From Acidobacteria bacterium Ga0074141 (GTDB taxonomy: Bacteria; Acidobacteriota; Blastocatellia; Pyrinomonadales; Pyrinomonadaceae): a stretch of 64,000 bases of DNA. The position numbers were made by a program, and so were the translations under genes. This document shows, piece by piece, positions 11,127 through 19,726 of this stretch. Each line of letters opens with the position of its first letter. Position 1 is the stretch's first letter. The notes beneath the pieces were generated by a model that did not search any database, had not been told where the DNA came from, and saw only the letters and a list, made by a program, of their open reading frames with translations. The stretch lies in assembly GCA_001464665.1 (NCBI GenBank), contig LNDP01000024.1, forward strand, positions 372,001 to 436,000. The letters are read 5' to 3'.

Positions 11127-12200
11127 ATGAGCAATTTTTCATTCAAGTTTCTTCGATCTAACCTGATCTTCGGCACGCTGTTCATGCTGCTTTTCGGGTG
11201 TGTTTTTTTCGGGCAGGCATCGGCGCAGGTCGTGCCATCGCCGACCCCGCCCCCGATCGAGGACGATGATGAACCATTGCGGATCAACGTTGAGACCGTC
11301 AATGTGCTCTTCACCGCACAGGATCGCAACCGCCGTCTTGTTCTGACGCTCCGTCCGGAAGATATACAAATATTTGAGAACGGCCAGTTGCAGGATATCG
11401 CCGGCTTTTCAAAGCAGATCGATCTGCCGCTCAGCCTGGCGATCCTTATCGACGTCAGCATCTCGCAGGAGCGGACACTCCCCGAGCTGAAGCTCGCCGC
11501 CACGTCGTTTCTCGACTCGGTTATCCGCCCGGTCAAGGACGAGGTTGCCGTTGTCAGCTTCACCGGCGAGTCTACGCTCGAGCAAGGAATGACGAGCAAT
11601 ATGACCCGGCTCCGAAGAGCGATCGAGAACCTGCGGTTCACACCGCCGGCGGGCTACATCGGCGGTCGCGTTGCGGCTCGGCTTCCAGGCACTCCGCCCA
11701 TTTCGGGCAGGAATCAAATGGTTCAGGGCTCGACCGCTATCTGGGACGCCGTTTGGGTGACTTCCGAGGAGATCCTCGGGCCCGCTCCTGAGCGGACGCG
11801 GCGGGCGATCATTTTATTGTCAGACGGAGTAAACACTTTCGGCCAGAAAAAGCTTGACGAGGCGGTTCAGGCGGCACAGCGTTCGGAAGCGGTCATTTAT
11901 TCCATTGGCATCGGTGACAACTTCTATGACGGCGTAGATAAAGGCTCGCTCCGGCGCGTTTCCGAGCGAACTGGCGGCCGAGCGTATTTCCCTCGCGATG
12001 AAGGCGAGCTGCGCGAAGCTTTTGCCCAGATCCAGGAAGAGATGCGATCGCAATACTTGGTCGCCTACGAGCCCACGGACACACGGCTCGATGGCTCGTA
12101 TCGTACGATCGAGATCAAGGTAACGAACCCCGAACTTCAAAAGCAGAAGGTCGAGCTGACCCACCGGAAGGGCTACTTTACAAAGAAAGAGAAGCAATAG
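11127..12200 (+). CDS. Secreted VWFA-related protein (acidobacterial type), copy 2
   Basis: 357 residues. Signal peptide at residues 1-34 (FGTLFMLLFGCVFFGQASAQ), then a Pro/acid linker, the N-terminal beta module (VNVLFTAQDRNRRLVLTL) and a VWA domain with metal-site LIDVSISQE and LSDGVNTFG. An extra loop of about 30 residues with FTPPAGYIGGRV separates the early and middle VWA strands, unlike copy 1. Downstream paralogue in the same operon; transcription likely ends at the strong hairpin at 12219-12256. Confidence 0.88.
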   Translation: MSNFSFKFLRSNLIFGTLFMLLFGCVFFGQASAQVVPSPTPPPIEDDDEPLRINVETVNVLFTAQDRNRRLVLTLRPEDIQIFENGQLQDIAGFSKQIDLPLSLAILIDVSISQERTLPELKLAATSFLDSVIRPVKDEVAVVSFTGESTLEQGMTSNMTRLRRAIENLRFTPPAGYIGGRVAARLPGTPPISGRNQMVQGSTAIWDAVWVTSEEILGPAPERTRRAIILLSDGVNTFGQKKLDEAVQAAQRSEAVIYSIGIGDNFYDGVDKGSLRRVSERTGGRAYFPRDEGELREAFAQIQEEMRSQYLVAYEPTDTRLDGSYRTIEIKVTNPELQKQKVELTHRKGYFTKKEKQ

Positions 12201-12218
12201 GTTGTCCGGAGAATTAAA

Positions 12219-12256
12219 GAAGCCTCGCGTCGCCGGTCAGGGTGACGCGAGGCTTC
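12219..12256 (+). terminator. Intrinsic terminator between convergent genes
   Basis: Perfect 13-bp stem (12219-12231 with 12244-12256) around a 12-base loop, followed on the plus strand by TGGTTTTC. It ends the VWA operon and, lying between convergent genes, may also serve the minus-strand gene at 12281. Confidence 0.85.
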
Positions 12257-12280
12257 TGGTTTTCTGTGTACTTCGCTGTG

Positions 12281-12856
12281 TTAGTCTTTCCAGCCCCATG
12301 GTGCCGGCGGTGCCGCGATGGGCTTTGTCAGGTCAAATTTTACGCTGAACAAGCGGTCTGAGCCCATTCGCCGAAGGTTGTATGTGTAAGATTCGCCCGG
12401 GACCAGATCGATCCACCAAACATTCGTCGCCGCCGCGGCTATCACCTTAACGGTCTCTTCGTCGGCCGGAAACATCTGCCGCGTCGTCATGCCGACGTTC
12501 GTCGTCCAGCCACCATACATGGTTACCTCGTCGGGCTTGCCGTCCTTATGGCGATGGTCGTGCTTGAGCAGGATACGGCCCTTATTTCGCGTAAGCACCC
12601 AGGTTCGTGAAAGATCGTCGCCGACCACGAATGGTATGCGTATCCGATCCTTTTGGCAGGAGCGGACGTGCATCACCATCGCTTTGTCCTTGAACATCTC
12701 GCTGCCGGTCGTGTCGACAACAACAGTTCCGGCGTATGCTTTCCCGCAAAGTTGTTCGAGATTTTTCCAAAAGACCTCATTCGGCTGTGGAGCCTGTGCG
12801 GCGGCGGTGCCGGCGGCGATCGCGACGGCCATGAGTGCAGTGATCAGTGTTTTCAT
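12281..12856 (-). CDS. Secreted hypothetical protein
   Basis: 191 residues with a clean signal peptide (MKTLITALMAVAIAAGTAAAQ). The mature part contains CGKAYAGTVV, a KHDHRHKDG segment rich in His that could bind metal, and YGGWTTNVG. I recognise no named family. Two cysteines (in LCGKA and RSCQK) may pair. It follows the histidine-phosphatase gene on the same strand with about 40 bp between, so co-transcription is possible. Confidence 0.7.
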   Translation of the reverse strand: MKTLITALMAVAIAAGTAAAQAPQPNEVFWKNLEQLCGKAYAGTVVVDTTGSEMFKDKAMVMHVRSCQKDRIRIPFVVGDDLSRTWVLTRNKGRILLKHDHRHKDGKPDEVTMYGGWTTNVGMTTRQMFPADEETVKVIAAAATNVWWIDLVPGESYTYNLRRMGSDRLFSVKFDLTKPIAAPPAPWGWKD

Positions 12857-12898
12857 TGTTTTTCCTATATCAAATGCGAGGAGAGAGATCCGGGAGCC

Positions 12899-13408
12899 CT
12901 AGTAATCCAGGAGCTCGACCTTAGTGACCTTGCCGTTCTTCAAGCGGATAAGCCAGATCACAGTGTATTCGCTTTCGTCCAGATTGCGGAATACGGCCTT
13001 TTTCGTGATCGCATTGGCAAGGCCGGGGATCGTGTTCGAGTGCCCGGCGATGACGACACGTTTCGTTTTGCCGGCGACGATCTTTTCAAGCAATTCTTTC
13101 GGCTTGCTCGGGTCATAGAGTTCAACCTGCTTGCCGCGTTTTGCCGCGAGCGGCGTGACCGTGTCGCGGGTCCGTTTGTAATCGGTCGAATAAAAGGCAC
13201 CGGGGCGGTATTTTCCGACCACCCGGGCAAAACGCTGGGCACGGTCGACCCCGGCGGGGCTTAGCGGCGGATTGTTCGGGTCGGCGTTTTCCGAAATATC
13301 CTTCTCCGCATGGCGAACCAAAATGATCAGCTTACTTTGCGCCTGGGTGGCCACGGCCATTGCACCGAACAATACAGCCGCGACCACGAAAAATTTAATT
13401 GCTTTCAT
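12899..13408 (-). CDS. Secreted histidine phosphatase superfamily protein (SixA/PGM-like)
   Basis: 169 residues. Signal peptide MKAIKFFVVAAVLFGAMAVATQA, then IILVRHAEKD, the RHG-type catalytic loop (RHA here) carrying the nucleophilic His. The second catalytic His is in IAGHSNTIP, and STDYKRTRDT supplies the usual phosphate-binding Arg. It is short, like SixA. The exported location suggests hydrolysis of extracytoplasmic phosphoesters; the substrate is unknown. Confidence 0.85.
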   Translation of the reverse strand: MKAIKFFVVAAVLFGAMAVATQAQSKLIILVRHAEKDISENADPNNPPLSPAGVDRAQRFARVVGKYRPGAFYSTDYKRTRDTVTPLAAKRGKQVELYDPSKPKELLEKIVAGKTKRVVIAGHSNTIPGLANAITKKAVFRNLDESEYTVIWLIRLKNGKVTKVELLDY

Positions 13409-13418
13409 AAACCGAAAA

Positions 13419-13448
13419 GCCGGACGGCCACATCGCGAGCCGCCCGGC
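13419..13448 (-). terminator. Probable intrinsic terminator for the gene at 13474
   Basis: On the minus strand a GC-rich 10-bp stem with one mismatch (13439-13448 with 13419-13428, 10-base loop) is followed by CTTTTCGG. It lies just after the stop of the minus-strand gene ending at 13474. Confidence 0.6.
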
Positions 13449-13473
13449 CTCTGGAATGATTACCCACTGCGGC

Positions 13474-14610
13474 TTATTGTGTCAACACAAGAACGATGTC
13501 GGTGATCTCGTCGGCCACATCGACAAGCAGTGACTGCTGCCCGAAGCCCTTCCGCCGGGCGGTCAGGACGTGCGACCCGATAGGTACGTCCTCAAAGCGG
13601 AAATATCCAAAGTGATTAGTAAGGGCGAGCCGTGTCTCACCGGTCTTAATATCTACCAGCTCAACGCTTGTCATGCCCGCGGAACGCATGTCGTTAAACA
13701 CGACGCGGCCGACAACATTGACCGGTGACGAGCTCGGCCCGAGCGTTGTGATCGTCACCGTCCCGGTGTTCGAGGTCGCCCCGGAAGCGTCCTTGACGGT
13801 GTAAGTGATCGTAAATGATGTCGTGAATGCCACGCTCGGCGTGAAGGTTAGCACTCCGCCAGCAACGACGAAATCTCCCTCCGGCACCGAAAGCGTCGAT
13901 TCCTCTGCAGAGGACGTGATCGTCAGATCGACTCTGTCGTTATTGATAGCTGAAGTTCCGGCGATGTCGTTGGCAAGAATGTTAACTGAAACGGGTGTCA
14001 TTCCGGACGCAAAGAGAATGTCGTCAATGGCGGTCGGCGGCGTTGAACCCGGGATCAGGGCATTGCATTGGCTCGATGCCACGCCCTGGCCCGTGCCTAT
14101 CGTCGAACGCGAAGCATTCGAAACCTGTATGTTGTCAAGGATCACGCGCGAATTGCCTCCGCTGCCGGTTCCGACAAATCGGATCCGGAAGACGCCCGTG
14201 ACGTTCAAGGCGATACTTGCGTTCTGAACTGCCGCATTAGAATAATCGAAGCTGTAGATCTCGGTACGGTTGTTGAGCGAGTTCGCGGTGTTATCGGCTG
14301 CGCTGTAAAGTTCTACCCTCAGGTTCCGAGTACCGTTCGCCGCACTCAGCCGATGGTCGAACGAGAGTACCGAGGCGGCTCCAACAGCTATGAATGGAAT
14401 CTGATAGATGGCCGGGTTGGCCGGGTTGCTCAGTTGCGAACTTCGGGCCGAAATGTTCGTAATTGCATTGGTCGTCGAGGTCGAAAAGGACGCCGAGGCG
14501 TAGCAGTCATTTGTCCGGAGAGGTACGGAAGCGTCCTCGAAATCCTGTATCACCTGAGCCGATGCCCAAATGGTAAGGAAGCAAAATAGTAAGGCCGAAA
14601 AGATCTTCAT
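13474..14610 (-). CDS. Secreted protein with Ig-like and carboxypeptidase-regulatory-like domains
   Basis: 378 residues. Signal peptide MKIFSALLFCFLTIWASAQ. Residues about 20-170 form a jelly-roll-like region (FVGTGSGGNSRVILDNIQVS resembles carbohydrate-binding-type sandwiches). Residues about 185-285 are a cadherin/Ig-type repeat (ITSSAEESTLSVPEGDFVV, FTITYTVKDASGA). The last about 80 residues are a CarboxypepD_reg-like domain (GRVVFNDMRSAGMTSVEL, GYFRFEDVPIGSHVL). Probably a cell-surface or secreted adhesin-like protein. No catalytic motif. Confidence 0.75.
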   Translation of the reverse strand: MKIFSALLFCFLTIWASAQVIQDFEDASVPLRTNDCYASASFSTSTTNAITNISARSSQLSNPANPAIYQIPFIAVGAASVLSFDHRLSAANGTRNLRVELYSAADNTANSLNNRTEIYSFDYSNAAVQNASIALNVTGVFRIRFVGTGSGGNSRVILDNIQVSNASRSTIGTGQGVASSQCNALIPGSTPPTAIDDILFASGMTPVSVNILANDIAGTSAINNDRVDLTITSSAEESTLSVPEGDFVVAGGVLTFTPSVAFTTSFTITYTVKDASGATSNTGTVTITTLGPSSSPVNVVGRVVFNDMRSAGMTSVELVDIKTGETRLALTNHFGYFRFEDVPIGSHVLTARRKGFGQQSLLVDVADEITDIVLVLTQ

Positions 14611-14808
14611 GGTAATGAGGAAACGCGGGACACGAACGGAAAGCTCACCGTTCGAGCTTATGACGTCAAAAACACTATCGGAACAATATCCGAGAGCGTT
14701 TGGCGAGTAAGGTTCAAAGTGGGATGTAACGTGGAGAGGTCGTAGGAAGCCTACTCCAAAATTGTATCAGACATGAAAACACCGGTCAATGAACTTTCAC
14801 CCGGCAAC
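14611..14808. other. Intergenic stretch upstream of the secreted-protein gene
   Basis: About 200 bp between the start of the gene at 14610 and the tRNA terminator. It must hold the promoter of the minus-strand gene, but I see no convincing -35/-10 pair. A TGACGTCA palindrome at about 14663 is the only notable motif and is too short to interpret. Confidence 0.35.
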
Positions 14809-14835
14809 AAAAAGCGGACGCCCGAAGACGTCCGC
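14809..14835 (-). terminator. Intrinsic terminator of tRNA-Ala
   Basis: On the minus strand a 7-bp perfect stem GCGGACG/CGTCCGC with an 8-base loop is followed by five T residues (AAAAA at 14809-14813 on plus). It begins 9 bp after the tRNA CCA end. Confidence 0.85.
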
Positions 14836-14841
14836 GACCGA

Positions 14842-14920
<79 letters not shown>

Positions 14921-14989
14921 AAATTTCTGCCCCGAAAGGCAATTTCTGAATCTACCGAAATTGCCGCGGTGCGTCAAGGGCAGCGGAAG

Positions 14990-15270
14990 TCAGTGGTGAG
15001 TGGAAAGTGACGAGTGATGAGTTGGATGTTGTGAGTATCGACGAAGGTAAAACTCGCGATGACCGACACTATATTGACGAGAGACGAGAGACGAGTGACA
15101 AGGGACGAGTAAGAAGTTGTGATAATTAACTGGTTTCGAAATCATTCGTTCGTGGTTCTTACTCTCGACCCCCATTCACCGATCCCAATTCGCAATTCAC
15201 CCTTCAATTTGCCTATTCCCTATTCACTATTCACCATTCACCACTATCCACTCGTCACTCGTCGCTAAAA
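14990..15270. repeat. Inverted pair of degenerate heptamer arrays
   Basis: No gene is credible here. 14994-15040 reads in 7-base steps of AGTGGTG/AGTGACG type; 15077-15112 continues with ACGAGAG/ACGAGTG units. 15173-15270 carries the opposite-strand version (CTATTCA, CCATTCA, TCCACTC, GTCACTC). The left and right blocks are approximate reverse complements around a unique centre of about 60 bases, so a transcript could fold into a long imperfect hairpin. The same heptamer (CACTCGT type) occurs inside a methyltransferase gene at 26623-26659. Confidence 0.8.
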
Positions 15271-16053
15271 CTACTTTCCCTTAAACTCCGGCTTTCGTTT
15301 CTCGAGAAACGCGGAGACGCCTTCTTGTTTATCCTCGGTCGAGAAAACGATGGCGAAGAGATCGACCTCTCGCCGCAGCCCCTCGTCGAGGTTCGACCGC
15401 GAGGCAAACTTGACCGCTTCTTTGCAAAGCTGCAACGCGATCGGCGCCTTTGCCGCGATCTTTTCGGCAAGTTCCATCGTTTTTGCTTCAAGTTCGGCCA
15501 GCGGAAAAACGTGATTGACCAGCCCAAAGCGATGAGCTGTTTCGGCGTCGATCATGTCCCCTGTCAGCACGATCTCCATCGCACGGCCCTCGCCGATAAG
15601 GCGGGTGAGCCGCTGAGTCCCGCCGCCGCCGGGCATAATGCCTAGGTTGATCTCTGGCTGCGAAAACTTTGCATTTTCGCTCGCTACGCGAAGGTCGCAG
15701 GCGAGAGCAAGTTCATTTCCGCCGCCGAGGCAAAAACCATTGATCATCGCGATGACCGGTTTCGGGAAAAGATCTATCTGGTTGAAAAGCGTGCGCTCGG
15801 AAAAGACGGCTCGCTGCGTAACAGGCGTTTTGCCCTCAAATTCGCTGATGTCCGCACCGGCGATAAACGACTTTTCGCCGGCTCCGGTTATCACGACCAC
15901 TCGGACGTTTTCGTCGCGGCGAAATTCATCAAGGGCGGCGATCCCTTCGGCGTGGACCTCGCTCGAAAGCGAATTCAGCTTCTCCGGCCGGTTTATTGTC
16001 AGCACGGCAACGTGGCCGCGGTGTTCTACACTTATCGAATTATAATTGCTCAT
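15271..16053 (-). CDS. Enoyl-CoA hydratase/isomerase family protein
   Basis: 260 residues, the full crotonase length. Oxyanion-hole segments are present (SFIAGADISEF and GFCLGGGNELALACDLRVA), as is the catalytic Glu region SQPEINLGIMPGGGGTQRL. Likely hydrates trans-2-enoyl-CoA in fatty-acid or amino-acid breakdown in the cytoplasm; substrate chain length cannot be read from sequence. Its 3' end abuts the heptamer array. The TAA stop (15271-15273) lies just after the array's last units. Confidence 0.93.
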   Translation of the reverse strand: MSNYNSISVEHRGHVAVLTINRPEKLNSLSSEVHAEGIAALDEFRRDENVRVVVITGAGEKSFIAGADISEFEGKTPVTQRAVFSERTLFNQIDLFPKPVIAMINGFCLGGGNELALACDLRVASENAKFSQPEINLGIMPGGGGTQRLTRLIGEGRAMEIVLTGDMIDAETAHRFGLVNHVFPLAELEAKTMELAEKIAAKAPIALQLCKEAVKFASRSNLDEGLRREVDLFAIVFSTEDKQEGVSAFLEKRKPEFKGK

Positions 16054-16114
16054 AAAATATTATCGACAGGCACTTCTCCGCCTGCCGAACCTTTGCTTCC
16101 GATCGATTCTTAAC

Positions 16115-16492
16115 CTATTCCCCAACGCCTTCCGCAACGTTGTCGTCCGCGATCCACGCAACGAAAAGCCGCAACCAGCTTTCCTGATGTTCTGTGATAG
16201 AAACGCCAACGCGGTTCGACCCATAGCTCGCCGGTGTGACCCGAACGACCTTCGCCTTTACCTCGACCGGCACACCGTCCGGCCTGTGCGAGCGGAGATA
16301 CAAGCTGTCGCCGTTCTCGATATCCTGATTGAGTTGAAAGAGTGCTCCGAGCGTTGAAATGTCATCCGTTTCCGTCGGCTCGCTCCACGCAGCTCCGTCC
16401 TCCGTACGCCCCGAAACAACGACCGGCAAGCGAAGTGCCATCCGAAGTGCAAATCGCCTGTCTTCAAACTTGGGCTGACTGGTTGGTAACAT
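16115..16492 (-). CDS. PilZ domain protein
   Basis: 125 residues from the ATG at 16492 (MLPTSQPKFEDRRF); the open frame to 16579 adds a basic tail unlike the family. RRFALRMALRLPVVV followed by TDDISTLGALFQL matches the PilZ pattern RxxxR...D/NxSxxG, although the second half is TDDISTLG, where T replaces the usual S/G neighbours. PilZ domains bind cyclic di-GMP and control surface behaviour. Single-domain protein, so it probably acts by binding a partner. Confidence 0.75.
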   Translation of the reverse strand: MLPTSQPKFEDRRFALRMALRLPVVVSGRTEDGAAWSEPTETDDISTLGALFQLNQDIENGDSLYLRSHRPDGVPVEVKAKVVRVTPASYGSNRVGVSITEHQESWLRLFVAWIADDNVAEGVGE

Positions 16493-16687
16493 GTGTCTAA
16501 GGGCAAAGGGAACGGATGTATTCGGCCCTTGCCGATGCCGCCGGACGGAATAAAAACCCCGATTCTCGGGATTGATCAAAGGTACGTTGCGGCCCTTACG
16601 TTCGACTAACCAAATACTCGATAGTTATACTATAAAGGTTGAGCCTATATCAAATAATTATTGAACTTGGCACGACACATAATACAA

Positions 16688-17689
16688 ATGGAACCAAACA
16701 GGATTCACAAGAAGGTCGTCATTCTCGGCTCCGGCCCGGCTGGCCTTACGGCAGCGATCTACGCCTCACGCGCTCAACTTGACCCGCTTGTCATCGATGG
16801 GCCTCAACCCGGCGGCCAGTTGACAATAACCACAGACGTTGAAAACTATCCGGGATTTGCCGACGGCATCATGGGTCCGGCGCTGATGGATGAATTTCGC
16901 AAACAGGCCGAGCGGTTCGGGACTGAGATCATCAACGTCTGGATCGACAGCGTCGACCTCTCAAAGCGGCCGTTCACTCTTTCCGGAAAGGCCAGTCAGG
17001 ACGCTGAAGAGATAACGACCATCATTGAGGCTGAATCGCTCATCATCGCGACCGGTGCCTCGGCAAAGTGGCTCGGTATCCCGGGCGAAGATCCGGTGCC
17101 AAACGGCTTTGGCGGAAACGGCGTCTCGGCCTGCGCCACCTGCGACGGGTTCTTTTTCCGCGGAAAGCCGATAGTCGTGGTCGGCGGCGGCGATACCGCG
17201 ATGGAAGAGGCGATGTTCCTGACAAGGTTTGCCTCGAATGTTACGGTCATTCACCGCCGCGACGAGTTTCGCGCTTCGAAGATAATGGCCGAGCGCGTTC
17301 TCAACCACGAGAAGATCAACGTTCTCTGGAATACCGAGGTCAAAGAGATCTTTGGCACTAAAGAAACGGGAGTCGAGAAGATCAAGCTCTTCCACAGCGA
17401 GACCAACGAAACCTACGACTTTGCGACGCAGGGCGTCTTTATCGCCATCGGCCACAAGCCGAATACGGATCTTTTCAAGGGCGTGCTCGAGATGGACGAG
17501 ACCGGATATCTCAAGACCGAGGGCCGGACGATGAAAACAAATATCCCGGGCGTATTTGCTTGCGGCGACGCCCAGGATTCTTACTATCGGCAGGCGATCA
17601 CCGCCGCCGGAACCGGCTGCATGGCCGCCATCGATGCCGAACGCTTTCTTGCCGATCATGAAAGCGAGGCCGGAGCGGCCGCGAGCTAG
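16688..17689 (+). CDS. trxB: Thioredoxin reductase
   Basis: 333 residues from the ATG at 16688; an upstream TTG at 16661 is unlikely. FAD-binding GSGPAGLTAAIYASRA, redox-active ACATCDGFFF (CxxC), NADPH-binding VVGGGDTAMEEA and the C-terminal FAD motif GVFACGDAQDSYYRQA are all intact. It reduces thioredoxin with NADPH in the cytoplasm. No thioredoxin gene is nearby. Confidence 0.96.
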   Translation: MEPNRIHKKVVILGSGPAGLTAAIYASRAQLDPLVIDGPQPGGQLTITTDVENYPGFADGIMGPALMDEFRKQAERFGTEIINVWIDSVDLSKRPFTLSGKASQDAEEITTIIEAESLIIATGASAKWLGIPGEDPVPNGFGGNGVSACATCDGFFFRGKPIVVVGGGDTAMEEAMFLTRFASNVTVIHRRDEFRASKIMAERVLNHEKINVLWNTEVKEIFGTKETGVEKIKLFHSETNETYDFATQGVFIAIGHKPNTDLFKGVLEMDETGYLKTEGRTMKTNIPGVFACGDAQDSYYRQAITAAGTGCMAAIDAERFLADHESEAGAAAS

Positions 17690-17700
17690 GCTTTTTCAAA

Positions 17701-18285
17701 CTACGGTCTGTTCAAAACACCGCCGGGGATGGTTAAAACCTTCTGCGGCGTTCTTTCTACTCTCCCGGGGTTAAAGCCCATTGCCTCGGCCTTGCGGAGA
17801 ATCTGCTGATAGGTCGCATCGTCCATTTCGGGTTCGCGGGCGAGTATCCAAAAATAATCTCGCTTCGGCTCGCCGATCACTGCATACGAATAATCGGGAG
17901 CCAGGTCGATGACCCAGTAATTCGCCCAAACGAAAGGCAGAAATGAAAGGTAACCGGGCGCGAATCTCACCTTGAGCTTCGAGTTCGTTTTTTTGTCGGC
18001 GATCTTGGCTTCGCCCTTCGCGGCCTCCATGGTGCCGTCGCTCTTCAGACACTCATTTAGCACCTCAAGCCGGCCGTTCTGTTTACGCGAGTAGGTCGCC
18101 GTCGTATTGCCTACACACTGCTTCTGAAATTTGTTCGGATACTTCGCGATCTCATACCATTTGCCCAAATATCGGTCGAGCTCAACCTTAGGAACGGCCT
18201 CGACCTTCGGCTGAACGCCCTGGGCAAAAGCAGCCGCTGTCGCCGCAATGACCAATAGAAAACCCATAAATAAATGCTTCATCAT
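17701..18285 (-). CDS. Lipocalin family protein (Blc-like)
   Basis: 194 residues; signal peptide MMKHLFMGFLLVIAATAAAFAQ. The mature part has the lipocalin motif LGKWYEIAKYPNKFQKQC and the second conserved block YWVIDLAPDYSYAVIGEP, followed by YFWILAREPEMDDATY, as in bacterial Blc. No lipobox cysteine is seen, so it is probably periplasmic, not lipid-anchored. The AAGGAG upstream fits either of the two adjacent ATGs (18285, 18282). Confidence 0.9.
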   Translation of the reverse strand: MMKHLFMGFLLVIAATAAAFAQGVQPKVEAVPKVELDRYLGKWYEIAKYPNKFQKQCVGNTTATYSRKQNGRLEVLNECLKSDGTMEAAKGEAKIADKKTNSKLKVRFAPGYLSFLPFVWANYWVIDLAPDYSYAVIGEPKRDYFWILAREPEMDDATYQQILRKAEAMGFNPGRVERTPQKVLTIPGGVLNRP

Positions 18286-18298
18286 TATCTCCTTGTGC

Positions 18299-18322
18299 AG
18301 CGGTTCGTATTGCCGAACCGCT
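18299..18322. promoter_or_regulatory. Palindromic hairpin just upstream of the lipocalin ribosome-binding site
   Basis: 9-bp perfect inverted repeat AGCGGTTCG/CGAACCGCT with a 6-base centre, about 6 bp upstream of the AAGGAG of the lipocalin gene. It could be a 5'-UTR hairpin or an operator. It lacks a T-run, so it is not a terminator. Confidence 0.5.
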
Positions 18323-18440
18323 TCCCACTTGTCGGTTTCGAAGTTAGAATACCAATAGATGCGTCGCGGTTGTAAAGAATTGTGAACAATACCCGAACGC
18401 GATGTTAAATTGAGCGATAGGAATGTTGAAATAAAGCTTT

Positions 18441-18743
18441 ATGCCGATATACGAATACCGCTGCCGCGAATGTGGGCAGCACATTGAAAAACGACAAAGT
18501 GTTACCGAAGAACCACTGAAAACATGCGAGGCATGCGGCGGCTCGCTCGAGAAGCAATGGTCGCTCTCGGGGTTTCAGTTCAAGGGCGAAGGCTGGTACG
18601 TTACCGATTATTCTAAAAAGTCGGGCGGCCCGGAAAAGCCGGCGGGCGAGAAAAGTTCAGGTTCGGAATCAACCTCCGGGACCGAAACTGCATCAAAGCC
18701 AAAAAGCGAAAGCGTGGCCACGACCGGCCCGACAAAGGATTGA
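18441..18743 (+). CDS. FmdB-type zinc ribbon protein
   Basis: 100 residues. Begins [12 protein letters not shown] and carries two CxxC pairs (CRECG, CEACG), the regulatory-protein FmdB zinc-ribbon pattern, followed by a Ser/Lys/Thr-rich disordered tail (residues about 60-100). Probably binds zinc; targets unknown. It sits 4 bp before the third VWA gene and is likely co-transcribed with it. Confidence 0.9.
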   Translation: MPIYEYRCRECGQHIEKRQSVTEEPLKTCEACGGSLEKQWSLSGFQFKGEGWYVTDYSKKSGGPEKPAGEKSSGSESTSGTETASKPKSESVATTGPTKD

Positions 18744-18747
18744 CTCG

Positions 18748-19650
18748 ATGAAATTCGCCAAAAGATCTCTGCTTATCACGGCACTTGCGGCTTTGCTCGC
18801 AAGCCTGGCCGTCGGCCAATCGCGTCATAGCGTCCGCGGCGGAGATCTGGAGGGCGTGATCGTCAACGTAACCGCTTGGCGAACGGACGACAAGAAGGAC
18901 CCTATAACGGCCGAGGGCTTTTACCTTTACGAAAATGGCGTCGAGCAGCGGATCCGCAACTTTTCTTACGACCCCTCGCCGGCGCGGATCGTGCTTTTGG
19001 TCGATAACTCGCAAACTGTTCCTGCCGAGATCGAAAAGCTTCAGAAGGCGGTAATGGAATTCGCCTACGAGATTTTTGACGGCGACCAGCTTTTCGTTGT
19101 TGGCTATGACGAAAAGCCAGAGATCATTCAGGAGTGGACCGATAGCGCGGAAAAGCTTGAGGCCTCGCTAAAGTCCTTCCGCAAGCAGGGCAACCCGAAC
19201 CTCTTTGACGCAATGAGCGCGACCGTCCGGGAAATCCTGCTTCCGCTGATGCCGGGCTCGCGAAAGACCGTAGTGGTCATTATCGGCGATGGGCTCGACC
19301 GCGGCAGCAAGGTCTCGTTCGAGGATATGTTCGCCGAGGTCCAGTCGCAGAACATCACGGTTTACGCACTTCAGGTGCCCGACCGGACGGGCGGAGCCTA
19401 CCGCGGCGGCAAACCAAAGGCCGGGGCGGTCATCAGCCAACTTACCGAAGGCACCGGCGGCCTCGCTTTCCCGCTCGACGAAGCCCAGCAGGCCGCTAAA
19501 TTCATCTGCGATGAGCTCAGAAAAAATCGCTATCTTCTTTCGTACATTCCCGTAAACACGACATCTTTCGATAATCGCCGCCTGCTCGTGCTCGCCAATG
19601 AGGGCATCGCGATCCGAGCCAAGAACGCCCAGCCGCCGACCCTCAAATAG
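18748..19650 (+). CDS. Secreted VWFA-related protein (acidobacterial type), copy 3
   Basis: 300 residues; signal peptide cleaved near AVGQ. Short N-terminal strand module (VIVNVTAWRTDDKKD, GFYLYENGVEQ), then a VWA domain whose metal site reads LLVDNSQTV (DxSxT) with IIGDGLDRG as the later acidic motif. More compact than copies 1 and 2. Exported, presumed binding protein. Follows the FmdB-type gene closely. Confidence 0.87.
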   Translation: MKFAKRSLLITALAALLASLAVGQSRHSVRGGDLEGVIVNVTAWRTDDKKDPITAEGFYLYENGVEQRIRNFSYDPSPARIVLLVDNSQTVPAEIEKLQKAVMEFAYEIFDGDQLFVVGYDEKPEIIQEWTDSAEKLEASLKSFRKQGNPNLFDAMSATVREILLPLMPGSRKTVVVIIGDGLDRGSKVSFEDMFAEVQSQNITVYALQVPDRTGGAYRGGKPKAGAVISQLTEGTGGLAFPLDEAQQAAKFICDELRKNRYLLSYIPVNTTSFDNRRLLVLANEGIAIRAKNAQPPTLK

Positions 19651-19726
19651 ATTTGCGTATGCGGCGGCTTCCTCGTATATTGTGTTACAATCTGGCTAGT
19701 CAAAGTTTGACCTTTGCCATCCGATC

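Noticed and set aside
14663-14670. TGACGTCA palindrome as an operator
   Set aside because: Eight bases, single occurrence, no matching context.
14990-15270. Repeat region considered as a CRISPR array
   Set aside because: Units are 7 bases and degenerate, without constant repeats of 24-40 bases or unique spacers, and no cas gene is present.
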